Shown here in pieces: positions 30,085 to 38,900 of a stretch of DNA of 64,000 nucleotides (position 1 is its first letter; every line of letters begins with the position of its first letter). The notes under the pieces are model-generated. The model saw only the letters and a program-made list of their open reading frames with translations. It ran no database searches and was not told the DNA's origin. A program made the translations under genes and the position numbers. The stretch comes from Xenophilus azovorans DSM 13620 (GTDB lineage Bacteria; Pseudomonadota; Gammaproteobacteria; Burkholderiales; Burkholderiaceae_C): assembly GCF_000745855.1 (NCBI RefSeq), contig NZ_JQKD01000022.1, positions 41,856-105,855 on the forward strand, in the 5' to 3' direction.

Positions 30085-31218
30085 TCAGGCCGCCAGCAGG
30101 ATGCGCAGCATGCGGCGCAGCGGTTCGGCCGCGCCCCAGAGGAGCTGGTCGCCGACGGTGAAGGCGCCGACGTACTCCGGCCCCATCGCCAGCTTGCGGA
30201 TGCGGCCGACCGGAATGGTCATGGTGCCGGTCACCGCCACCGGCGTCAGGTCCTTCATGGTCGCCTCGCGGGTGTTGGGCACGACCTTCACCCAGTCGTT
30301 GTCGGTGGCGATCATGGCTTCGATGTCGGCCAGCGGCACGTCCTTCCTGAGCTTGAAGGTCAAGGCCTGGCTGTGGCAGCGCATGGCGCCCACGCGCACG
30401 CAGAAGCCGTCGACCGGGATGGCGGGCGTGCCGAAGCCCTCGCCCAGGCCCATGATCTTGTTGGTCTCGGCCATGCCCTTCCATTCTTCCTTGGACACGC
30501 CGTTGCCCAGGTCCTTGTCGATCCAGGGGATCAGCGAGCCGCCCAGCGGCACGCCGAAGTTGGCCACCTCGTGGCCCGACAGGGCGCGCTGCTTGCCGAT
30601 CACCTTGCGGTCGATCTCGAGGATGGCGCTCTTCGGGTCGTCCAGCAGCGCCTTGACCTCGCCGTAGAGGGTGCCGTACTGCGTCAGCAGCTCGCGCATG
30701 TGCTGCGCGCCGCCGCCGCTGGCGGCCTGGTAGGTCTGGGTGCTCATCCACTCGACCAGGCCGGCCTTGTAGAGCGCGCCCACGCCCATCAGCATGCAGC
30801 TCACGGTGCAGTTGCCGCCGATCCAGTTGGTGCCGCCCTTGGCCAGGGCGTTCTTGATGACGGGCATGTTCACCGGATCGAGCACGATGACCGCGTCGTC
30901 CTTCATGCGCAGGGTGGAGGCCGCGTCGATCCAGTGGCCCTTCCAGCCGGCGGCGCGCAGCTTGGGGAAGACCTCGGTGGTGTAGTCGCCGCCCTGGGCG
31001 GTGATGACGATCTCGCAGCGCTTGAGCTGCTCGATGTCGAAGGCGTCCTGCAGCTTGGTCTCGTTCTTCGCCATCGCGGGCGCCTGGCCGCCGGCATTGG
31101 AGGTGGAGAAGAACAGGGGTTCGATCAGGTCGAAGTCCTTCTCGGCGGCCATGCGGTCCATCAGGACGGAACCGACCATGCCGCGCCAGCCGACAAGGCC
31201 TACCAACTTGCTGCTCAT
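30085..31218 (-). CDS. asd: Asd, aspartate-semialdehyde dehydrogenase
   Basis: This 377-residue enzyme reduces beta-aspartyl phosphate to aspartate semialdehyde, the branch-point precursor of lysine, methionine, threonine and diaminopimelate. The NADP loop [10 protein letters not shown] (10-19), the nucleophile Cys137 in [10 protein letters not shown] and the basic [16 protein letters not shown] region are present. It matches the long gamma/beta-proteobacterial type. The gene is preceded by a 34-codon ORF and a set of competing hairpins that look like a threonine-responsive attenuator. It lies downstream of leuB on the same strand. Confidence 0.96.
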   Translation of the reverse strand: MSSKLVGLVGWRGMVGSVLMDRMAAEKDFDLIEPLFFSTSNAGGQAPAMAKNETKLQDAFDIEQLKRCEIVITAQGGDYTTEVFPKLRAAGWKGHWIDAASTLRMKDDAVIVLDPVNMPVIKNALAKGGTNWIGGNCTVSCMLMGVGALYKAGLVEWMSTQTYQAASGGGAQHMRELLTQYGTLYGEVKALLDDPKSAILEIDRKVIGKQRALSGHEVANFGVPLGGSLIPWIDKDLGNGVSKEEWKGMAETNKIMGLGEGFGTPAIPVDGFCVRVGAMRCHSQALTFKLRKDVPLADIEAMIATDNDWVKVVPNTREATMKDLTPVAVTGTMTIPVGRIRKLAMGPEYVGAFTVGDQLLWGAAEPLRRMLRILLAA

Positions 31219-31245
31219 TTCAATGCCCTTTCAGTGTCAATCAGT

Positions 31246-31285
31246 CAGAAAAAGAAGACTTCAGACCGCGCCGAAGGGGCTGTCC
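31246..31285 (-). terminator. Putative attenuator terminator (segments 3:4) before asd
   Basis: On the minus strand GGAC-A-GCC, loop CCTTC, GGC-GCG-GTCT form an imperfect stem (31263-31285), followed four bases later by TCTTCTTTTT. The upstream neighbour GACGAGCCAGGC can instead pair with GCCTGGTTCGTC, which would disrupt this arrangement. The stem is modest, so confidence is moderate. Confidence 0.45.
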
Positions 31286-31357
31286 GCCTGGCTCGTCCGT
31301 GGGCCAGGGGAAGGCGCGCGCGACGAACCAGGCTGGGTCAGCCCTGAATGGTCGTCG
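31286..31357 (-). promoter_or_regulatory. Competing hairpins of a putative Thr attenuator
   Basis: Segment 1 (31350-31357, CGACGACC, within the Thr codons) plus CAGGGCTG pair with segment 2 (31321-31335, CAGCCTGGTTCGTCG), giving a long hairpin around the leader stop codon. Segment 2 (31322-31333, GCCTGGTTCGTC) can instead pair with segment 3 (31286-31297, GACGAGCCAGGC), 12 base pairs with one G-U. The two helices share bases and exclude each other, the hallmark of an attenuator. Confidence 0.5.
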
Positions 31358-31442
31358 TGGTTTTGGCGGAGGATGCGCGCGCGCCCGTGCCGGCCGGGGC
31401 GGCAGGCAGGAGGTTCAGGACGAACGGGCGGGCGGCAGTCAT
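31338..31442 (-). CDS. Putative 34-residue leader peptide of asd
   Basis: The ORF encodes MTAARPFVLNLLPAAPAGTG (residues 1-20) and ends AKTTTTIQG. The run Thr28-Thr29-Thr30-Thr31-Ile32 is read from ACC ACG ACG ACC ATT and lies just before the stop, as control codons do in thr-type leader peptides. About 85 % of third positions are G or C, like real genes here. GAGGG lies five bases before the ATG, and TACAAT lies ten bases before it. The TACAAT is too close to act as a promoter that also includes the ribosome binding site, so transcription may come from leuB. It could still be a chance ORF. Confidence 0.5.
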   Translation of the reverse strand: MTAARPFVLNLLPAAPAGTGARASSAKTTTTIQG

Positions 31443-31470
31443 AGCGCCCTCGATTGTAGCGGAAGGGCCC

Positions 31471-32541
31471 TCAGCCCAGCGCCTTGAGCACCGCGTCGCC
31501 CATTTCGCGGGTGCCGACGCGGGTGGTGCCCTCGCTGTGGATGTCGGGCGTGCGCAGCCCCTGCGCCAGCACCTTCTTCACCGCGTTCTCGATGCGCTGG
31601 GCGGCCTCTTCCTGGTTGAGCGAGAAGCGCAGCATCATCGCCGCGCTGAGGATGGTGGCCAGCGGGTTGGCCACACCCTGGCCGGCGATGTCGGGCGCGC
31701 TGCCGTGGCTGGGCTCGTACAGGCCCTGATTGCTGCTGTTCAGGCTGGCCGAGGGCAGCATGCCGATGGAGCCGGTGAGCATGGCCGCCTCGTCGCTGAG
31801 GATGTCGCCGAACATGTTGCCGGTGACGACCACGTCGAACTTCTTCGGCGCCTTCACCAGCTGCATGGCCGCGTTGTCGACGTACATGTGCTCCAGCTCG
31901 ACGTCCGGGTAGTCCTTGTGCACATCTGTCACCACGTCCTTCCAGAACTGGAAGGTCTCCAGCACGTTGGCCTTGTCGACGCTGGTGACGCGCTTGCTGC
32001 GCTTGCGGGCCGCCTCGAAGGCGACGCGGGCGATGCGCTCGATCTCGGGCCTGGAATAGCGCATGGTGTCGAAGGCTTCCTCGGCGCCGGGGAAGTGGCC
32101 GTCGGCGGCGGTGCGCCGGCCGCGCGGCTGGCCGAAGTAGATGTCGCCGGTCAGCTCGCGGATGATGAGGATGTCCAGGCCCGCCACCAGTTCGGGCTTG
32201 AGGCTGGAGGCGTGGGTGAGCTGCTCGTAGCAGATGGCCGGGCGGAAGTTGGCGAACAGGCCCAGGTGCTTGCGCAGGCCCAGGATGGCCTGCTCGGGGC
32301 GCAGCGGGCGGTCGAGCTTGTCGTACTTCCAGTCGCCCACGGCGCCGAAGAGCACGGCATCGGCTTCCTTGGCCAGCTTGAGGGTGGATTCGGGCAGCGG
32401 GTGGCCGTGCGCCTCGTAGGCGGCGCCGCCCACGAGGGCGCTTTCCATCTCGAACTTCAGGCCGAGTGCGTCGAGCACGCGCACGGCTTCCGCGACGATT
32501 TCTGTGCCGATGCCGTCACCGGGCAGGACTGCGATTTTCAT
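31471..32541 (-). CDS. leuB: LeuB, 3-isopropylmalate dehydrogenase
   Basis: This 356-residue enzyme performs the NAD-dependent oxidative decarboxylation of 3-isopropylmalate in leucine synthesis. [11 protein letters not shown], the metal-binding [24 protein letters not shown] segment (here [16 protein letters not shown]) and the NAD-binding [13 protein letters not shown] are present. It follows leuD by about 40 bases and precedes the asd leader on the same strand. Confidence 0.97.
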   Translation of the reverse strand: MKIAVLPGDGIGTEIVAEAVRVLDALGLKFEMESALVGGAAYEAHGHPLPESTLKLAKEADAVLFGAVGDWKYDKLDRPLRPEQAILGLRKHLGLFANFRPAICYEQLTHASSLKPELVAGLDILIIRELTGDIYFGQPRGRRTAADGHFPGAEEAFDTMRYSRPEIERIARVAFEAARKRSKRVTSVDKANVLETFQFWKDVVTDVHKDYPDVELEHMYVDNAAMQLVKAPKKFDVVVTGNMFGDILSDEAAMLTGSIGMLPSASLNSSNQGLYEPSHGSAPDIAGQGVANPLATILSAAMMLRFSLNQEEAAQRIENAVKKVLAQGLRTPDIHSEGTTRVGTREMGDAVLKALG

Positions 32542-32578
32542 GGTCGTTGTGGATGGCGTTGGGAAAAAGGGGGAGGGC

Positions 32579-33229
32579 TCAGCTCACCATCTGGTGGGCG
32601 AGCCAGGGCTTGGCGGCAAGGCGCTCGGCCTCGTAGGCCTTGATCTTGTCCTTGTGGCGCAGCGTCAGGCCGATGTCGTCCAGGCCATTCATCAGGCAGT
32701 AGCGGCGGAAGGGCTGGACCTCGAAGGCGATCTCCTCGCCGTCCGGCTTGACGACCACCTGACGGTCCAGATCGATGGTCAGCTCGTAGCCGGGGAAGGC
32801 CGCCACCTCGTCGAACAGCTTCGCCACCGTGGCCTCGGGCAGCACGATGGGCAGCAGGCCGTTCTTGAAGCTGTTGTTGAAGAAGATGTCGGCGAAGCTG
32901 GGCGCGATGATCGAGCGGAAGCCGTACTGGTCCAGCGCCCAGGGCGCGTGCTCGCGGCTGGAGCCGCAGCCGAAGTTCCTGCGCGCCAGCAGGATCGAGG
33001 CGCCCTGGTAGCGCGGCTGGTTGAGCACGAAGTCGGGGTTGGGCTTGCGGCTGGCCGGGTCCATGCCCGGCTCGCCGTGGTCGAGGTAGCGCCATTCGTC
33101 GAACAGGTTGGGGCCGAAGCCGGTCTTGCGGATGGACTTGAGGAATTGCTTCGGGATGATCGCGTCGGTGTCGACGTTCTCGCGGTCCATCGGGGCGACG
33201 AGGCCCTTGTGCACGGTGAATTTCTGCAT
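32579..33229 (-). CDS. leuD: LeuD, isopropylmalate isomerase small subunit
   Basis: This 216-residue small subunit forms the swivel domain of isopropylmalate isomerase with LeuC. The motifs [33 protein letters not shown] and [13 protein letters not shown] are typical. It starts 20 bases after leuC. A longer open frame continues upstream over leuC in another reading frame but has no similarity. Confidence 0.97.
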   Translation of the reverse strand: MQKFTVHKGLVAPMDRENVDTDAIIPKQFLKSIRKTGFGPNLFDEWRYLDHGEPGMDPASRKPNPDFVLNQPRYQGASILLARRNFGCGSSREHAPWALDQYGFRSIIAPSFADIFFNNSFKNGLLPIVLPEATVAKLFDEVAAFPGYELTIDLDRQVVVKPDGEEIAFEVQPFRRYCLMNGLDDIGLTLRHKDKIKAYEAERLAAKPWLAHQMVS

Positions 33230-33249
33230 GGTCGTTCTTTCTTCCCGCC

Positions 33250-34671
33250 TCAGGCGATGGTGCGCACGTCGATGAAGTGGCCGTTGATGGCCGCCGCCGC
33301 CGCCATCGCGGGGCTGACGAGGTGGGTGCGCCCGCCGGCGCCCTGGCGGCCTTCGAAGTTGCGGTTGCTGGTGCTGGCGCAGCGCTCGCCGGGCTCCAGC
33401 CGGTCGGCGTTCATCGCCAGGCACATGGAGCAGCCGGGCTCGCGCCACTCGAAGCCGGCGGCCTTGAAGATCTCGTGCAGGCCTTCGCGCTCGGCCTGCT
33501 CCTTCACCAGGCCCGAGCCGGGCACCACCATGGCGAGCTTGACGTTCTTCGCCACCTTCTGGCCCAGCTTCTTCACCACGGCGGCGGCCTCGCGCATGTC
33601 CTCGATGCGGCTGTTGGTGCAGCTTCCGATGAACACCTTGTCGACGAAGATGTCGTTCATCGCCTTGTTGGGCTCCAGGCCCATGTAGGTGAGCGCGCGC
33701 TCGATGGCGCCGCGCTTGCTGGCGTCCTTCTCCTTGTCGGGGTCCGGCACGCGGGCATCGATGGGCAGCACCATCTCGGGCGAGGTGCCCCAGGTCACCT
33801 GCGGCTTGATGTCGGCGGCGTTCAGTTCGACCACGGTGTCGAACTTCGCGTCCGGGTCGGAGTGCAGCGTCTTCCAGTAGGCGACGGCCTGGTCCCACTC
33901 CACGCCGGTGGGCGCCAGCGGGCGGTTCTTCACGTAGTCGATGGTCTTCTGGTCCACCGCCACCAGGCCCGCGCGCGCGCCGGCCTCGATGGCCATGTTG
34001 CACACCGTCATGCGGCCTTCCATGCTGAGGTCGCGGATGGCGGAGCCGCCGAACTCGATGGTGTAGCCCGTGCCACCGGCGGTGCCGATGCGGCCGATGA
34101 TGGCCAGCACGATGTCCTTGGCGGTGCAGCCCAAAGGCAGCTTGCCCTCCACCTTGACCAGCATGTTCTTCGCCTTCTTGGCCAGCAGCGTCTGCGTGGC
34201 CATGACGTGCTCGACCTCGCTGGTGCCGATACCGTGCGCCAGCGCGCCGAAGGCGCCGTGGGTGCTGGTGTGGCTGTCGCCGCACACCACCGTCATGCCC
34301 GGCAGCGTGGCGCCGTTCTCGGGGCCGATCACGTGCACGATGCCCTGGCGCTTGCTCAGGAAGGGGAAGAAGGCCGCCGCGCCGAACTCGTGGATGTTGG
34401 TGTCCAGCGTGGTGACCTGCTCCTTGCTGATCGGGTCGGCGATGCCGTCGTAGCCGCGCTCCCAGCCGGTGGTGGGCGTGTTGTGGTCGGCGGTGGCCAC
34501 CACCGAACTGACGCGCCACAGCTTGCGGCCCGCCTCGCGCAGGCCCTCGAAGGCCTGCGGGCTGGTCACTTCGTGCACCAGGTGGCGGTCGATGTAGAGC
34601 ACGGCGGTGCCGTCCTCCTCGGTGTGGACGACGTGTTCGTCCCAGAGCTTGTCGTAGAGCGTGCGTGCCAT
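33250..34671 (-). CDS. leuC: LeuC, isopropylmalate isomerase large subunit
   Basis: This 473-residue aconitase-family protein isomerises 2-isopropylmalate to 3-isopropylmalate. The three [4Fe-4S] cysteines lie in [13 protein letters not shown] and in [23 protein letters not shown] and the N-terminal [12 protein letters not shown] are typical. It is the first structural gene after the LysR gene on the same strand, 43 bases away, and leads into leuD and leuB. Confidence 0.97.
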   Translation of the reverse strand: MARTLYDKLWDEHVVHTEEDGTAVLYIDRHLVHEVTSPQAFEGLREAGRKLWRVSSVVATADHNTPTTGWERGYDGIADPISKEQVTTLDTNIHEFGAAAFFPFLSKRQGIVHVIGPENGATLPGMTVVCGDSHTSTHGAFGALAHGIGTSEVEHVMATQTLLAKKAKNMLVKVEGKLPLGCTAKDIVLAIIGRIGTAGGTGYTIEFGGSAIRDLSMEGRMTVCNMAIEAGARAGLVAVDQKTIDYVKNRPLAPTGVEWDQAVAYWKTLHSDPDAKFDTVVELNAADIKPQVTWGTSPEMVLPIDARVPDPDKEKDASKRGAIERALTYMGLEPNKAMNDIFVDKVFIGSCTNSRIEDMREAAAVVKKLGQKVAKNVKLAMVVPGSGLVKEQAEREGLHEIFKAAGFEWREPGCSMCLAMNADRLEPGERCASTSNRNFEGRQGAGGRTHLVSPAMAAAAAINGHFIDVRTIA

Positions 34672-34714
34672 GGTCGGTGTTGTCTTCGTGGGGAAAGGTG
34701 AAAAAGAGGGTCGG

Positions 34715-35662
34715 TCAGGCGGCGAGGGCCTCGGGCGCTGCCGCCTCCGGCGCGCGCAGGTGGTTGACCAGCGTGCGCGCCGCCACCGGCAGGGTGGAGA
34801 AGTCGCGCGCCACCAGGCGGATCTCGCGCTGCGCCCAGGCGTCTGTGAGCGGCACGCTCACGAGCCGCTGGCCGATGCCGCCGCGCATCAGTTCGAAGGC
34901 CCGTTGCGGCATCACGCCGATGCCCAGGCCGTTGTCGATCATGCGGCACATCGCGTCCAGCCCGGTGACGTGGATGCGCAGCCGCACGCTGCGCCCGGCG
35001 GCCAGCGCCGCCTGGTGCATGGCCACGTAGATCGAGCTGTTGGTGTGCAGGCCGACGTGGTCGAAGTCCAGCGAGGCCGCGAAGTCCAGTTGCGGCGCCG
35101 AGGCCAGCGGGTGGCCCAGGGGCAGCACCAGCGCCAGGCGGTCGCTGCGGTAGGGCAGGGTCTGCAGGGCATCGGCGTCTGCGGGCACGTGGCAGATGCC
35201 CAGGTCGGCCGCGCCCTCCTGCACCGCGCGCACCACCTCGCTGGACAGGTGCTCCTCCAGGTCGATCTTGATGGCCTCGTGCGCGCGCGCGAAGGCGCCC
35301 AGGTCTTCCGGCAGGAACTGCACGATCGCCGAGATGTTGGCGTGCACCCGCACGTGGCCGCGCACGCCATCGGCGTATTCGGACAGCTCGCCCTGCATCT
35401 TCTCCAGGCTGTAGAGCATGGCGCGGGCATGGTGCAGCAGGCTTTCGCCGGCCGGCGTGAGGTCGACGCCGCGCGCGTGGCGGTACAGCAGGGCGGTGCC
35501 CAGGGTGGCCTCCAGGTCCGACAGCCGCTTGCTGATGGCGGAAGCCGCGATGAACTCGCGCTCGGCGGCGCGGCCGATGCTCCCCAGCTCGCACACGGCC
35601 ACGAACAGCTGCAGCGACGTGAGGTCGATGCGGCGCGCGAAGCTGCGTTCTGATGTGCTCAT
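34715..35662 (-). CDS. LysR-family regulator upstream of leuCDB
   Basis: This 315-residue LysR-type protein has a helix-turn-helix at about residues 13-70 ([20 protein letters not shown], then [17 protein letters not shown]) and a C-terminal effector-binding domain. The gene is only 43 bases from leuC, so it may be in the same transcript and may govern leucine synthesis; this is inference from position. Two palindromes of the LysR type (ATC-N9-GAT) lie 15 and 67 bases upstream of its start and may be its own binding sites. They could equally affect the divergent autotransporter. Confidence 0.9.
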   Translation of the reverse strand: MSTSERSFARRIDLTSLQLFVAVCELGSIGRAAEREFIAASAISKRLSDLEATLGTALLYRHARGVDLTPAGESLLHHARAMLYSLEKMQGELSEYADGVRGHVRVHANISAIVQFLPEDLGAFARAHEAIKIDLEEHLSSEVVRAVQEGAADLGICHVPADADALQTLPYRSDRLALVLPLGHPLASAPQLDFAASLDFDHVGLHTNSSIYVAMHQAALAAGRSVRLRIHVTGLDAMCRMIDNGLGIGVMPQRAFELMRGGIGQRLVSVPLTDAWAQREIRLVARDFSTLPVAARTLVNHLRAPEAAAPEALAA

Positions 35663-35677
35663 GGGGCGGTGGGGAAG

Positions 35678-35696
35678 TCATCGCGTTTTGCGATGA
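35678..35696. promoter_or_regulatory. LysR-type operator palindrome 1
   Basis: TCATCGC-GTTTT-GCGATGA is a perfect 7-bp inverted repeat with a 5-base centre and fits both T-N11-A and ATC-N9-GAT patterns of LysR sites. It lies just upstream of the LysR gene. Confidence 0.65.
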
Positions 35697-35729
35697 GATG
35701 ACCATTTTCCCCCTGTTTTTGACCCGTAT

Positions 35730-35748
35730 CCATCGCGGTACGCGATGG
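35730..35748. promoter_or_regulatory. LysR-type operator palindrome 2
   Basis: CCATCGC-GGTAC-GCGATGG is a second perfect 7-bp inverted repeat with the same CATCGC-N5-GCGATG core as the first. Centres are 52 bases apart, about five helical turns, which suits cooperative binding of a LysR tetramer. Confidence 0.65.
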
Positions 35749-35900
35749 CATCGTTGCCGGGCGGCGACGGGGCGCGGGCGGCCGCCCGGTGATGCCCTAC
35801 AGGAGGAGGAGCGCGTCGGCGCTCATGACTACTCTTTATGTAATTGAATCATTCTGTTGCAAATATTAAATTGGCCCCCTTTTTCGTTGGGGTCGGCGGG

Positions 35901-38900
35901 ATGAACCGTGCTTATCGCATTGTCTGGAATGGAGCCCTGGGTGTCTGGCAGGCCGTGTCGGAACTTGTCGCGTCGCATGCGGGGCGTGCAACGACGGGCG
36001 GGCGCCGCAGGACGAAGCGGCTTGCGGCGGCGGTGTGCCTGTTCGCGTTGGCAGGTGTATCCGGCATAGCTTGGGCGCAGGCCAGCGGCGGGACTGCATT
36101 TGTCGAGGGCGGTGGCACGGGCGGCCGGGGCGGCGCGGGCAATGGCAGCGGCGGAGTTGGCGGTGGTGTCGGCGAGTTCCCCGGCCTCGATGGGCTGCCT
36201 CCGTCGGGTGGCAATGGAGGAAACGGCCGCGACGGAGCTGCCGGGCCCGGCGGAACAGGCGGCGCAGTCGGAGCAACCAGCGTGACCGGCTCGGTCACCG
36301 GCGGCTCGGGAACCGATGGCGCTCCTGATCCGGATCCGGTCTACGGCGCGGGTGGCGGTGGCGGGGGCGGTGCTGCCGTGTACACCTCCGACGCTGGCAT
36401 CAACATGGGAGGAGGCACCACCCTGCAGGGCGGCCATGGCGGTGCCGGCGGCAGCGGGCGCCTGTCCGGCGGCGGCGGCGGTGGCGGCGCGGGCCTGCAA
36501 TCCGTGGCGGCCGGCGTCACCCTGAACAACGCGGGCCAGACGATCGGCGGCAACGGTGGCGCGGGTGCCGTCGGCCAGTGGGCCGGCGGCGGCGGTGGGG
36601 GCGGAGACGGCATCGTGCTGCAAGGCGGGAGCGCCACTGTCGTCAACACCGGCACGGCCACCGGCGGGAACGGCGGGAATGGCGCCGTGGCCACTATCGG
36701 CAGCATGGTCGGCGGCGGCGGCGAAGGCGGTGCCGGCCTGGCGCTGGAGTCCAGTGGCAATTCGGTGCTCAACACCGGGGCACTGGTGGGGGGCGCGGGC
36801 GGTGCCGGCGGAAACAACACTGCCAACGGCATCGGAGGCGCAGGCCTGCGCATTCGCGGCAATGCGAACAGCATCGTCAACAGCGGCACCCTGACAGGCG
36901 GCGTGGGCGGCGACAGCGTCACGCGCGGCGACGCGGTGCGGATCACCGGCAACGACAACCAGCTCGAATTGCGCGCCGGCTCCTCGATCACCGGCCTGCT
37001 GAGGGTGACTTCCGGCACCGGCAACGTGCTGAGGCTGGCCGGCGACACGACCGACGGCACCACTTCGCTCGGCGCCGCCACCTACAGCGGCTTCGCGCGC
37101 TACGAAAAGACGGGCGCCAGCACCTGGACGCTGACCGGCACCACCACCGAGTCGACGCCATGGACCGTGCGCGGCGGCGCGCTTTCCATTGCCGACGACG
37201 GCGCGCTCGGCAACTCGGGCGGCGCGCTCACGCTCGACGGGGGCACGCTGAACGTCTCCGGCGACACCACGGCGACGCGCACCGTCTCGCTCGGCTCGGG
37301 CGGCGGCACCTTCGACGTGAACCTGATCCGCACGCTGACGCTGAATGGCGAAGTCTCGGGCGGCGGGACGCTGCAGAAGACCGGCCAGGGCACGCTGGTG
37401 CTGGGTGCGGCCAACGCGTACACGGGCGGCACTTCGGTGGCCGCCGGCAGCCTGCAGGCGCTGGCGACCGGCGCACTCGGCAGCGGGCCGGTGTCGGTGG
37501 CCGGCAACGCCTCGCTGATCTTCGGCAGCAAGGCCGACGCGAGCGGACTGACGATCACCGCCGCCGCGCGGGGCCCCCTGCTCACGGACAACGCCGGCTT
37601 CGTGCAGTTCCGCGACAGCAGCTCGGCGGGCAATGCCCACCTCGTCATGAACCAGGATGCGTCGGCCGAGTTCAGGGACAACGCCTCCGCCGGCAATGCC
37701 GTCATCGAGAACCGCGGCGGGCTGACCAACATCTGGTTCAGCGCAACGGCGGGCAATGCGCGCATCACCAACTTCTCGGGCGGCCAGGTCAACCTGCTGG
37801 ACGACGCCAGCGCGGGCCAGGCGACCTTCGTCAACGAAAGCGGCGGCCTGATCGACATCTTCGACCGCGCGAGCGCCGACCAGGCCACCGTGGTCAACAA
37901 CGCGGGCGGGCGCCTGCGCATCCGCTCGCTGACCGCGGCGGGGATCTCCATCGGCTCGCTGTCCGGCGCGGGCGATGTGATCCTCGGCGCCAAGGCCCTG
38001 ACCACGGGCGGGCTGAACGCCAGCACCGAAGTCTCGGGCGTGATCTCCGGCGCCGGCGGTTCGCTGGTGAAGGTGGGTGCCGGCACGCTCACGCTCTCGG
38101 GCGCGAACACCTACACCGGCGGCACTGCGCTGCGCCAGGGGCGCCTGAACCTCGGCCACAGCCAGGCGCTGGGCACAGGCACGCTGTCGATGGACGACGA
38201 CACGACGCTGGGTTTCAGCGTCGACGGGCTCACGATCGCCAACGCGATCCAGCTCACGGGCAGCACCGATCCGGTCATCGACACCGGCGCGTTCGACGCG
38301 ACCCTGAGCGGGGCGATCAGCGGCGGCGGTTTCATCACGAAGGAGGGCGTCGGCACGCTGACCCTGTCCGGCGCCAACAATTACACCGGCGCCACCCATG
38401 TCGCGCAGGGCACGCTCAAGGCGGGTGCCGCCAACACCCTCAGCGCGGCGTCCGCGCACAGCGTGGCTTCGGGCGCCACGCTCGACCTGGCCGGGTTCAG
38501 CCAGAGCGTCGCTTCGCTGGCCAACGGCGGCACCGTCTCGCTCGTGGGCGCGACCGGGGGCACCACGCTGACGGTGACGGGCGCGTACGTCGGCAGCAAC
38601 GGCGTGCTCAGGCTCGGCACCGTGCTCAACGGCACGGGCCCGTCCGACCGCCTGGTGCTCGACGGCGCCGCCGCAGCCGCCAGCGGCAGGACGACGGTGC
38701 AGATCACCAATCTGGGCGGCCTGGGCGCGCTCACCAGCGGCAACGGCATCGAGGTGATCACGGCGAGGAACGGCGCCACCACGACGGCACAGACCACCCA
38801 GGACGCGTTCAGCCTGGCCAACGGCCACGTGGATGCCGGCGCCTACGAGTACCGCCTGTACGCCGCCGATGCCAATGGTGCCGGCGAGAACTGGTACCTG

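Noticed and set aside
31453..31458. TACAAT before the asd leader ORF as a full promoter
   Set aside because: It lies ten bases from the ATG, so a transcript from it would exclude the ribosome binding site, and no -35 box is found. It is noted but not listed as a promoter.
35844..35900. TTG at 35844 as the autotransporter start
   Set aside because: The ATG at 35901 begins exactly at the conserved extended signal-peptide sequence. The upstream residues are unrelated and there is no suitable ribosome binding site.
36100..36800. CRISPR-like or microsatellite repeats in the glycine-rich part of the autotransporter gene
   Set aside because: The GGCGG repetition follows codon periodicity for Gly-rich coils and shows no fixed direct repeat with unique spacers.
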